A DNA stretch of 64,000 nucleotides. Source: Butyrivibrio sp. X503 (GTDB taxonomy: Bacteria; Bacillota; Clostridia; Lachnospirales; Lachnospiraceae). A program made the translations under genes and the position numbers. Below are positions 18,077 through 25,448 of this stretch, piece after piece. Where the stretch lies: contig NZ_RAIQ01000004.1 of assembly GCF_003625475.1 (NCBI RefSeq), positions 62,001 through 126,000 on the forward strand, in the 5' to 3' direction. The notes beneath the pieces were generated by a model that was not told the origin of the DNA, ran no database searches, and saw only the letters and a program-made list of their open reading frames with translations. Position 1 is the first letter of the stretch. Each line of letters opens with the position of its first letter.

Positions 18077-19264
18077 TTATTCCTCTACATCGGCATCCTC
18101 GGAAGCCTCATCGATCACATCGATCTCCTCTTCCTCGTACTCGCCCTCATAATCCTCATCATCATAATCTTCATCATCAAGATAGTCTTCCATACGGAAT
18201 CCGGGAGCATCCTTAGCCTGAGTCTCGCTCTTGATGTCGATCTTATATCCTGTAAGTCTTGCTGCAAGACGAGCGTTCTGTCCTTCCTTACCGATAGCAA
18301 GTGAAAGCTGATAATCGGGAACGACTACCTTAGCGCTCTTCTCATCGGGATCAGCAAATACCGCAACGATCTTGGCAGGTGAAAGAGCATTCTGAATAAG
18401 GTTACCGGGGTTCTCATCCCAGTTGATAACGTCGATCTTCTCACCGTTAAGCTCGTCAACGATAAGATTAACTCTTGCTCCGTTAACACCTACACATGCA
18501 CCAACCGCATCAACGTTGGGGTTGTGTGAGTAAACAGCGATCTTGGTACGGCTGCCTGCTTCTCTTGCAATGCTCTTGATCTCAACAGTTCCGTCCTGAA
18601 TCTCGGCAACTTCCTGCTCGAAAAGTCTCTTAACGAGATCGGGATGTGTTCTTGAAACAAGGATTCTGGGTCCCTTGGAACCGTTCTTAACCTCAAGCAC
18701 ATATACTCTGATACGTGATGTAGGTCTGTAGAAGCCTGACTTAGCTTCAGCTTCAACCTGCTCGTTCTCATTGAGGATCGCATCTGCGCGTCCAAGGTTG
18801 ATGCTGATGTTCTTACCGATATATCTCTGAATGACACCTGTTACAATGTCATGCTCTTTTTCAAAATACTCGTTGTAGATCGCTCCGCGCTCTTCCTCAC
18901 GAATCTTCTGTAAGATAACGTTCTTGGCGTTCTGAGTTGCGATACGTCCGAACTCCTTGGAGTTTAAAGATACGTTTACAACATCGCCGACCTTGCTCTT
19001 TTTGCTAATCTTCTTGGCATCATCGAGTGAAATCTCGAGCATGGGATCCATAACATCATCTGCTGTCTCGACAACAGTCTTCTCTGCGTAGCACTTGAAG
19101 TCGCAGTTATCTCTGTCAACTTCTACTTTGATGTTCTCTGCCTTGCCGAAATTGTTCTTGCAAGCAGTGATAAGTGAATTCTCGATCGCATCGAACAGAG
19201 AATCCTTACTGATGTTCTTCTCCTTCTCCAAAAGGTCAAGGGCATCCATTAATTCTTTACTCAT
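18077..19264 (-). CDS. nusA: Transcription termination/antitermination factor NusA
   Basis: RNA polymerase-binding elongation factor. The 395-residue protein contains an N-terminal RNAP-binding domain (to ~130), an S1 domain (about 135-200, starting DIVTGVIQRYIGKNI), KH1 (around EVAEIQDGTVEIKSIAREAG) and KH2 (VGVNGARVNLIVDELNGE; LSLAIGKEGQNARLAARLTG). The last 50 residues are strongly acidic. The usual Gram-positive length without the C-terminal repeats of E. coli NusA is seen. Second gene after rimP. Confidence 0.96.
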   Translation of the reverse strand: MSKELMDALDLLEKEKNISKDSLFDAIENSLITACKNNFGKAENIKVEVDRDNCDFKCYAEKTVVETADDVMDPMLEISLDDAKKISKKSKVGDVVNVSLNSKEFGRIATQNAKNVILQKIREEERGAIYNEYFEKEHDIVTGVIQRYIGKNISINLGRADAILNENEQVEAEAKSGFYRPTSRIRVYVLEVKNGSKGPRILVSRTHPDLVKRLFEQEVAEIQDGTVEIKSIAREAGSRTKIAVYSHNPNVDAVGACVGVNGARVNLIVDELNGEKIDVINWDENPGNLIQNALSPAKIVAVFADPDEKSAKVVVPDYQLSLAIGKEGQNARLAARLTGYKIDIKSETQAKDAPGFRMEDYLDDEDYDDEDYEGEYEEEEIDVIDEASEDADVEE

Positions 19265-19288
19265 CGTAATCTCCTTTTTCCGCTCAGA

Positions 19289-19753
19289 TTAAAAATCAAG
19301 AGCAAGCTTAATAACTGATATCTCTTTTCTTATAAAAGTCTCATCTTGTTCATTTATAGTTACGGTAACCGAAGTGTCATCAAAACTCTTAAGTGTACCG
19401 GCAAACTCCTTAACACCGTCTCTTGGCTTAAAAAGCTTGAGTTCTACATCCATACCTATGCTGTTCTGAAAATGTCTGTCTTTCTTGAGCTGACGTCCGA
19501 GTCCGGGACTGCTGACTTCCAAGGTATATGCCTCTTCGATAAAGTCATCAACGTCAAGCGCATCGGAAAGTGCTCTGTTGACATTAACGCAGTCATTGAT
19601 ATCTACGCCGCCTTCCTTATCGATGTAACAGCGAAGGTACCACTCGCCCGCTTCCTTGACATACTCCACATCGTAAATGCTGACGCCGTTTGCTTCAGCG
19701 ATGGGAGTAAGAAGCTCTTCAGTCTTCTTCTCAATATCATTCTTACGTGCCAT
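19289..19753 (-). CDS. rimP: Ribosome maturation factor RimP
   Basis: Needed for 30S subunit assembly. The 154-residue protein has two domains: an N-terminal alpha/beta domain (VSIYDVEYVKEAGEWYLRCY, then KEGGVDINDCVNVNRALSDAL and YTLEVSSPGLGRQLK) and a C-terminal SH3-like domain (FAGTLKSFDDTSVTV). A GGAG ribosome site precedes the ATG. It heads the operon running to ribF and is driven by the promoter at 19897-19925. Confidence 0.94.
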   Translation of the reverse strand: MARKNDIEKKTEELLTPIAEANGVSIYDVEYVKEAGEWYLRCYIDKEGGVDINDCVNVNRALSDALDVDDFIEEAYTLEVSSPGLGRQLKKDRHFQNSIGMDVELKLFKPRDGVKEFAGTLKSFDDTSVTVTINEQDETFIRKEISVIKLALDF

Positions 19754-19797
19754 TCTATCTCCTTATTGTTGCAAGTTGGCTACAAGTACATGAAATA

Positions 19798-19854
19798 CAT
19801 GATATACGAATTGCTCCGCAGCAAGCTGCTTTGATCTATTACGCCTATATCATG
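19798..19854 (-). repeat. Palindromic repeat element, copy C (rimP leader)
   Basis: A 57-base element in the rimP 5' untranslated region with perfect 9-base terminal inverted repeats (CATGATATA / TATATCATG) and an inner GCAGC/GCTGC hairpin. Its plus-strand stretch GATATACGAATTGCTCCGC matches copy B at 18 of 19 bases, so the two share ancestry. Confidence 0.7.
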
Positions 19855-19863
19855 ACATGCAAA

Positions 19864-19887
19864 AAGTGGACTCGCGAAAGTCCACTT
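19864..19887 (-). terminator. Terminator after the toxin gene, at the 5' end of the rimP transcript
   Basis: AAGTGGACT and AGTCCACTT form a stem with a small loop and the minus strand continues TTTTTGC. It ends transcripts coming from the toxin-antitoxin pair. Because the rimP promoter lies just upstream, the same hairpin is also the first structure in the rimP operon mRNA. Confidence 0.7.
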
Positions 19888-19896
19888 CTGCGTAAT

Positions 19897-19925
19897 ATTA
19901 TAACGTGTGTTTTTGTATTTGTAAA
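19897..19925 (-). promoter_or_regulatory. Promoter of the rimP-nusA-infB operon
   Basis: TTTACA (19920-19925), 17-base spacer, TATAAT (19897-19902) on the minus strand: a near-consensus vegetative promoter about 145 bases before rimP. Confidence 0.85.
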
Positions 19926-19947
19926 CAGTAGATTTGATTATTAATGT

Positions 19948-20244
19948 TTATAGCTGATTCTTTTTTGGTTTTACTGCAACAATATATACTTTCTTATTCT
20001 CGTAATCTACTCTGTATACAACAGTATATTTTTTTACAAATATCTGCCTGTACCCTTTGTGTCTTCCTACTGTTCTGATTGTTCCTCTATCAGGAAAGCT
20101 TTTTAATCTCCTTATAGATGATTTAATAGTTTCAATAAAACTATAAGCTATATCTCTATCCGCAGAGAGTTCAAGTGTAACAGTGTACACCTCCTCTAAA
20201 TCCTTTAATGCCTGCGGTGTAACTGTAACCTTGTAATTATCCAA
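19948..20244 (-). CDS. RelE/ParE-type toxin
   Basis: Predicted toxin of a type II toxin-antitoxin pair. It has the small alpha/beta RelE/ParE pattern: VTPQALKDLEEVY helix, YSFIETIKSSIRRLKSFPDR helix pair and the C-terminal strands GYRQIFVKKYTVVYRVDYEN and VYIVAVKP. The best start is the TTG at 20244, eight bases after GGAGG and overlapping the upstream gene by 8 bases (98 residues); another in-frame TTG at 20268 has no ribosome site. The P-RG and YRVDY pattern resembles ParE more than RelE, so mRNA cleavage versus gyrase inhibition is not decided. Confidence 0.8.
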   Translation of the reverse strand: MDNYKVTVTPQALKDLEEVYTVTLELSADRDIAYSFIETIKSSIRRLKSFPDRGTIRTVGRHKGYRQIFVKKYTVVYRVDYENKKVYIVAVKPKKNQL

Positions 20245-20458
20245 AAAACTTTGCCTCCAATCCGGCAAAAGCTTCCTCTATATCTATCAACTTAGCGCCT
20301 TCAGATATTTCTTTCTCCGATTGCTCTATAGACTTATCAATTTCTTCGTCTATTTCGTTATCAGATTTCAAGGTACCTTCCATAACTGATATGATATAGT
20401 ATAATTTTTCTTCCGGAACCTGTTCAAGAAGTTCCATTGCTCTTTCTCTGTTACTCAT
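20237..20458 (-). CDS. Putative antitoxin partner
   Basis: A 73-residue acidic protein immediately upstream of, and overlapping, the toxin gene. The N-terminal half (RERAMELLEQVPEEKLYYII) resembles small antitoxin-like proteins of Clostridia; the C-terminal half (EGAKLIDIEEAFAGLEAKFF) is the likely toxin-binding tail. No clear DNA-binding motif can be named. AAAGGA is nine bases before the ATG. The antitoxin-first order and the translational overlap support the pairing. Confidence 0.7.
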   Translation of the reverse strand: MSNRERAMELLEQVPEEKLYYIISVMEGTLKSDNEIDEEIDKSIEQSEKEISEGAKLIDIEEAFAGLEAKFFG

Positions 20459-20606
20459 AAATATATCCTTTCATAAAATCCCACCATGAACATACATTTA
20501 TGCAAAAACATTATAGCATTTAGAGCAATTTTTTTATAGTCATAAAAAATGTGAGTGTATCTGAAGGATGTAAATTCAAAAAGTGTCTTAATCGCAGGCA
20601 CTCCTT

Positions 20607-20732
20607 TTATCCCTTATTATTTCTTCTTTCTTCTAGCTCATCTTGATACCCCGCAATTATTATTCCAGCAGGCAGCGCGACAATAGCAATTCCCAAAACA
20701 GCAGAAATCATAGTAATAAATTTTCCGATAAG
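20607..20732 (-). pseudogene. Remnant of a voltage-gated ion channel C-terminus
   Basis: The minus frame reads LIGKFITMISAVLGIAIVAL then PAGIIIAGYQDELEERRN and stops. This matches the S6 helix and cytoplasmic end of bacterial Kv-type ion transport proteins (TxGKxIAMxSAxLGIxxVALPxGII pattern). A stop codon precedes it in frame and the pore and voltage-sensor parts are absent, so it is a decayed fragment. A 34-residue product from the internal ATG at 20711 is possible but lacks a good ribosome site. Residues and reading frame are seen; the family match is from memory of the motif. Confidence 0.6.
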
Positions 20733-20765
20733 TCACCTTCCAAATTTCACAATCTTTTTCCAGGC

Positions 20766-20801
20766 AAAAAAATAAGCCAGAATACTAATGTATTCTAGCT
20801 T
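20766..20801 (-). terminator. Terminator of tRNA-Glu
   Basis: AAGC/GCTT and AGAATAC/GTATTCT pair around a TAAT loop, and the minus strand continues ATTTTTTT. It lies 37 bases after the tRNA. Confidence 0.75.
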
Positions 20802-20837
20802 CAGGGTTGGGCTGTTTAAATAACTAACAGTCTTGCG

Positions 20838-20909
20838 TACCTCGTAGCGGAATCGAACCGCTGATTCTGCCGTGAGAGGGCAGCGTCTTAACCGCTTGAC
20901 CAACGAGGC
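20838..20909 (-). tRNA. tRNA-Glu (anticodon CTC)
   Basis: The minus strand folds into a full cloverleaf of 72 bases: acceptor GCCTCGT/ACGAGGT, D arm GTC...GAC with AAGCGGTTAA loop, anticodon stem CTGCC/GGCAG with loop CTCTCAC (anticodon CTC), variable AATC, and T arm AGCGG-TTCGATT-CCGCT, discriminator A. CCA is not encoded. The sequence pattern (TTGGTCAAGCGGTTAAGAC, CACGGCAG) is that of glutamate tRNAs. The first acceptor pair is a G-U wobble. Confidence 0.93.
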
Positions 20910-20950
20910 TTACTTACTTGTGTCAACCGCTGTATCGCGGCGACTTGTTT

Positions 20951-20979
20951 ATATTATCTCATAGATAAAAATAATGCAA
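20951..20979 (-). promoter_or_regulatory. tRNA-Glu promoter
   Basis: TTGCAT (20974-20979), 17-base spacer, TAATAT (20951-20956) on the minus strand, about 40 bases before the tRNA 5' end. Confidence 0.7.
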
Positions 20980-21019
20980 GTACTTTTTTAAAAAATTTTT
21001 GAAAAAATATTTATTCATA

Positions 21020-21047
21020 GAAGAGTCGCCGCTTTTGGCGACTCTTC
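21020..21047 (-). terminator. Terminator after the J-like/TPR gene
   Basis: An 11-bp perfect stem (GAAGAGTCGCC / GGCGACTCTTC) lies 10 bases after the stop codon. The T run comes a little later (AAATATTTTTT), so termination is likely but the geometry is not ideal. Confidence 0.65.
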
Positions 21048-21056
21048 AACCTAAGA

Positions 21057-23705
21057 TCAGGCGCTCTTCATATTGCTGATATAACGTCTAATGGACAGGG
21101 CAACTTCTTCGTGTTTATGCCATTCTACATCATCGGTTTTATCGCAATACTCCAGTGCCTTCTCATATTCACCCTCATAGGCATATATCTGTGCCAAGGT
21201 TAAATATTTTTCGGTACAACCGCCTTTTATACAATACGGGCACATCTCCTCCCCATCCATCTTAGATAAGTAATGGCGGGCTTTATCAATATCTCCCATA
21301 TAAATATATGCTTCGCTTATATATGATAATTCCATTCTGTTGGCGAATCTGTCTTTATCTTCCACAGCTTTTTCCACTGTCATACCCTTTTCGATACAAT
21401 ATAGGCACTCATTCGTAGCTTCATCCAGTGCTCTTTTTGCAAAAATTTTAGCCCGGTCACGATTGCCTGCATACATACAAAGTCTTGCAAGACTTATAAA
21501 AATACTTCGCCTTTTTTTATCATCGGATTCGATAATATCCAAAAATTCATCTTTCACAAGCAGATCATAGAGCCGCTTGTGATCCGAAACAATCGCGGGA
21601 CCATAAGAAAGTATACGCCAAAAAAACTCTGAAAAGCCCTTATATCCATTGTTCTTTTCCAAAACCATATTCAACTTATCGCAAGCGTCAAATAACAGCC
21701 TCTGCGATTCATCGTTAAAAAAGATCGAAGGCTCATATGCGCAATAAGACAGAATAAGTTTTGTTTTTTCCGTGATCGCGCTGTAATCAAGCTCGGAATT
21801 TTCAGACAAAGGATCCGGAATGAATACTCCTTTTGCCGTTATTTCCAAGTTTTCACGTGCCTTATCATTGTTGTTGACAGCGGTATAAAAAGAGATCAGT
21901 CTTTCGCACAGTTCGGGATTTAACTCTTCATACAGTTCTTCATTTTTATCCTTATTGATTTCCAAAAACTCTCTTTTTTGCTCCAGATACTCTATCGCTT
22001 CTTTATATCTTCCGCTTAAATAAAAACATTTTGAGATTATGCTCCAAAAAGCTGCCTGATGATATATACGCTGTGTTTCATAAGCGTATTGCTCCGCTTC
22101 TTTTAATATCGAAACAGTTTTCTCTATGATTATGTCATTTTCTTCCTTCTTTCCCTCTTCCAAACATTCCGAAAGATGAGCATATATCAGGTTAAAATAT
22201 GCTCTTAATTTGTGAACTTCAAAAATATAATCACCGGTATCCAACTGTTCTTCGGTAATAATTTCAATCACTTTTTCGCCCAGAGGAATCGCCCGTTTAG
22301 CATCCCTTCTTCTTGTTTCGGAACAAACTACATTGACAAGATTCTCAACAAAATCCGATGAATACTCACCCTCACCCTCTTCCTCGTCTTCTGTATCTAA
22401 TTCCATGAGCTTAGATACATAGCCTGCCAACATATCAGCTTCTGATCTTGAATTGTATCCGTCTCTGTCTGTCAGATAAAAGCTTGATGAAGCAAGCTTA
22501 TTATACTTATTGATATCATCCGCCCCATCCGGGATCAGATCAAGTAACTTTTTGGCATCGCGGTGTCTTTTGTCCTTTTGGTAAAACTCGGCGATGTTCT
22601 GAAGGATATAAACATAATTGTCCAATCCGGAAATCTTATCTTTATCTCTTTCATATCGTTTTATCCCCAGCTCATGCGCATTGCCGAATTTACAAGCTAT
22701 GATAAATACATTCCAGTCAAATTCGGAAAATTCATCCATATCCGCCATCAGTTCAGCAGTCTGTTTTCCACTTTCTTCTATATATGCCGCAGCCTCCTCA
22801 TTGTCGTCTATAAAGTGCATCCATCTGTAATAATAAAATGCATCTCGTATATCTCCCCTCTTGCGGCAGATGATAGCTCTTGTCTCATAAACTCTGTACT
22901 CAAAAAAGCGATAAATAATCTGATGATTTTCCTCAGGAACTTCTTCCATATAGCAATAAAAAAGCTCCTTTTCCTGTTCTTCGGACAATTCCCCCTTAAT
23001 AAGGTCATTTCTCTTAGCCATCAATACAAACCATGGATGAAGAAGCCCTGTTTCAAGTAACTTTCCAAGTTCCGCATCAATATCTTCAACCTCAGAATAC
23101 GGGCTGACCAGATCGATCAAGCTGCCGATATATCGATCAATCACACCGTCTTCATCTTTTTCGGGCGTTCCGATAACTGTCTCATATTCAAAATCAAAAT
23201 ACCGGTTGGCAGCCTTCGCCATGGCATATCGCAAAAAGCCTTCTTCACAAATACCGGAAAGCTCAACAAAATTCTCGCCGATAAAGAAGAGATCATCGAT
23301 CACTTTATACACGCTGTTTGAAAGATAGAAATGTGACTGAAGATATGAAAAAAGAATTCTTCTTACTTCCTCAGCGGTATCCAGAGCAGTCACCACCGGA
23401 TCTGAAAGAAGGTTCTTCCACTCCTCCGGATTTATTCTGCGTTTATAACATTTATACAATTCATCAAGCCTCGTATAAAAAACGTTGAGCGGATCATTCT
23501 CTCCCCTTTCGAAAAACCCTTCCCCTTGGTCTTTTTCTCTTGCAAAAGAGATTGCGTTTTCATACGCTGTTCTTACTTTCTTAAATCCATCCGGATCATC
23601 TTCGGGATTATGTTTTCTAAGTTCTGTTCTGTATGCTTCCCCTATCTTATTCTCATCTTTTGTGATCTCAATTTTCAGAATGTCAAAAACCTCTTTGATG
23701 TCCAT
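21057..23705 (-). CDS. J-like domain and TPR-repeat protein, Hsp70 partner candidate
   Basis: An 882-residue protein. The first ~60 residues look like a divergent J domain: IKEVFDILKI, a helix AYRTELRKH, then HNPEDDPDGFKKV where canonical DnaJ has HPD plus loop (here H32-N-P-E-D), then AYENAISFAREK. The rest is helical with TPR-like repeats, clearest at the C-terminus (AYEGEYEKALEYCDKT, AYIYMGDIDKARHYLSKM, LCMYAGNRDRAKIFAKRAL). A Cys pair (CPYCIKGGC) lies near residue 830. It begins 19 bases after the Hsp70 gene with a strong AAAGGAG site. J proteins deliver substrates to Hsp70, and TPRs bind peptides or partners; the substrate is unknown. Confidence 0.75.
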   Translation of the reverse strand: MDIKEVFDILKIEITKDENKIGEAYRTELRKHNPEDDPDGFKKVRTAYENAISFAREKDQGEGFFERGENDPLNVFYTRLDELYKCYKRRINPEEWKNLLSDPVVTALDTAEEVRRILFSYLQSHFYLSNSVYKVIDDLFFIGENFVELSGICEEGFLRYAMAKAANRYFDFEYETVIGTPEKDEDGVIDRYIGSLIDLVSPYSEVEDIDAELGKLLETGLLHPWFVLMAKRNDLIKGELSEEQEKELFYCYMEEVPEENHQIIYRFFEYRVYETRAIICRKRGDIRDAFYYYRWMHFIDDNEEAAAYIEESGKQTAELMADMDEFSEFDWNVFIIACKFGNAHELGIKRYERDKDKISGLDNYVYILQNIAEFYQKDKRHRDAKKLLDLIPDGADDINKYNKLASSSFYLTDRDGYNSRSEADMLAGYVSKLMELDTEDEEEGEGEYSSDFVENLVNVVCSETRRRDAKRAIPLGEKVIEIITEEQLDTGDYIFEVHKLRAYFNLIYAHLSECLEEGKKEENDIIIEKTVSILKEAEQYAYETQRIYHQAAFWSIISKCFYLSGRYKEAIEYLEQKREFLEINKDKNEELYEELNPELCERLISFYTAVNNNDKARENLEITAKGVFIPDPLSENSELDYSAITEKTKLILSYCAYEPSIFFNDESQRLLFDACDKLNMVLEKNNGYKGFSEFFWRILSYGPAIVSDHKRLYDLLVKDEFLDIIESDDKKRRSIFISLARLCMYAGNRDRAKIFAKRALDEATNECLYCIEKGMTVEKAVEDKDRFANRMELSYISEAYIYMGDIDKARHYLSKMDGEEMCPYCIKGGCTEKYLTLAQIYAYEGEYEKALEYCDKTDDVEWHKHEEVALSIRRYISNMKSA

Positions 23706-23724
23706 GCCTCTTCTCCTTTTAAAG

Positions 23725-25410
23725 TTATATATTATTTTGATTGATTATCTCTATCAGCTTTTTCTTCGAATTAAAAATGAAAGCTTTATCTCTTTTTTCA
23801 AGCGCTTCTTCAAAAGCGGTCACAGCTTCTTCGATCAAAGCCCTGTCACTTCCAAGTGATTCTTCATATGCTCTTTCTGCTCTGATCAAAAGTAATCTGT
23901 TCTCCTCAAGATCTCTCGGAGCAATCTTTAAGTAGCTAAGCTGCTTCATTCTCTCGGCAATTTCTTCATCGGTCATTCTGTTGTATCGCCCTTTGAAGAG
24001 CTTGGTGGTCACTTGTCCTGTTGATAATATCCTCACCTCGACTTCCAAAATAGCATTTATATCATAAGTAAATGTAACTTCTATTTTCTCCATCCCCGCC
24101 AAATTCTTCGGCACATTGACAGACAAATCTCCAAGATAAAGATTATTGCTTACCTTTCGGCTTTCACCCTGATATACCTCTATATCCACCACTTCCTGAT
24201 CGTCGTGTGTAGTATAGTATATCTCGGTTCTGCTGGCGGGAATGACGGTATTTCTCTCTATGATGGGAGAAAAATGACCACTCTCAAAGCTTCCGTCTTC
24301 TCTGCCCACCGAAACCTGAACACCTAAAGAAAAGCCGCATACATCCGTGAGGATTATTTCTTTAACTTCTGCCCTTCGTTCTTTCATTGCAGCCTGGATA
24401 CATGTTCCTATCGCAACCGCCTCATCCGGATTGATCATGGTATCGGGAAACTTTCTGAATAATCTGGAAAGAAATTTTCTGATAACAGGCATCCTGGTCG
24501 CTCCGCCAACAAGAACAACCTCATCAATGTCAGAAAGCTTGATCCTTGCATCATTGATACTTCTTTGGAGAGGACCTCTAAGCTTATCCAAAAGAGGTTG
24601 TGACATCTCTTCAAATTCTCTTTCGGAAAGCGAGTATTCTTTTTCTTTTCCGTCAATTATTATTTTCGAGGAAATCAGAGCTTTATCCGAAAGCTCTGTT
24701 TTTATGTTCTCAGCCGCTTCCCTTATTCCGGAAAGAGTTTTTCGGTCACACTTATCCTTATCAATATTCAATTTTGAAAAAATGGATTCATAAATAAGAT
24801 CGGTAAAATTCTCACCGCCAAGATAATTATCACCGGCTACCGCACGAACTTCCAATATATCCTTACTCAGCTCAAGGATAGAAACGTCAAACGTTCCGCC
24901 ACCCAGATCAAAAACAAGGAATCTTGTATAATCCTTTTTATCATATAGTCCGTAGGTAATAGCCGCTGCCGTAGGTTCGCTTATGATTCTCTCAACCTTA
25001 AGCCCGGCAAGCTGTCCTGCCAATTTAGTTGCTTTACGCCTGTCATCATCAAAATATGCCGGCACGCTGATCACGGCTTCCACAACTTTTTCGCCGTATT
25101 TTTTCTCCACATCCTCTTTTAATGATTTCAAAACAAGCGCGGAAAGATCCTCGGGGCGGAATAACTTGCCCCCGAGGTTATACTGCTTATCACTGCCTAT
25201 AAATCTCTTAAAAACCTCAGCGGTTCTCTCCGGATGAAGTATTCCATACTCTTTGGCACTTTTACCCACAAGTACGGTCCCGTCCTCATCCACTGCTACC
25301 GCTGAAGGTGTCAGTCTTTCTCCTAGCCTGTTTTCTACAATTTCCGCATTCCCCTTGTCGAAAACCGCAACCAGGCTGTTGGTGGTACCTAAATCAATTC
25401 CGATATTCAC
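23725..25410 (-). CDS. HscC-like Hsp70 family chaperone
   Basis: A 561-residue Hsp70, shorter than DnaK (~610-640). The ATPase domain is intact: GIDLGTTNSLVAVFD, VISVPAYFDDDRRKAT, ISEPTAAAITYGLYD, VFDLGGGTFDVSI and VVLVGGATRMPVIRK. The substrate domain is present but the helical lid is short and there is no DnaK-type C-terminal acidic tail. Length and the GKSAKEYGILHPERT region fit the HscC class, whose E. coli member works with a dedicated J protein. The start is a GTG at 25410. It is 38 bases after polC and 19 before the J-like gene. Confidence 0.86.
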   Translation of the reverse strand: MNIGIDLGTTNSLVAVFDKGNAEIVENRLGERLTPSAVAVDEDGTVLVGKSAKEYGILHPERTAEVFKRFIGSDKQYNLGGKLFRPEDLSALVLKSLKEDVEKKYGEKVVEAVISVPAYFDDDRRKATKLAGQLAGLKVERIISEPTAAAITYGLYDKKDYTRFLVFDLGGGTFDVSILELSKDILEVRAVAGDNYLGGENFTDLIYESIFSKLNIDKDKCDRKTLSGIREAAENIKTELSDKALISSKIIIDGKEKEYSLSEREFEEMSQPLLDKLRGPLQRSINDARIKLSDIDEVVLVGGATRMPVIRKFLSRLFRKFPDTMINPDEAVAIGTCIQAAMKERRAEVKEIILTDVCGFSLGVQVSVGREDGSFESGHFSPIIERNTVIPASRTEIYYTTHDDQEVVDIEVYQGESRKVSNNLYLGDLSVNVPKNLAGMEKIEVTFTYDINAILEVEVRILSTGQVTTKLFKGRYNRMTDEEIAERMKQLSYLKIAPRDLEENRLLLIRAERAYEESLGSDRALIEEAVTAFEEALEKRDKAFIFNSKKKLIEIINQNNI

Positions 25411-25448
25411 AATTGTCTCTTCCTTTTATAAGTTTTATATTATTTAAC

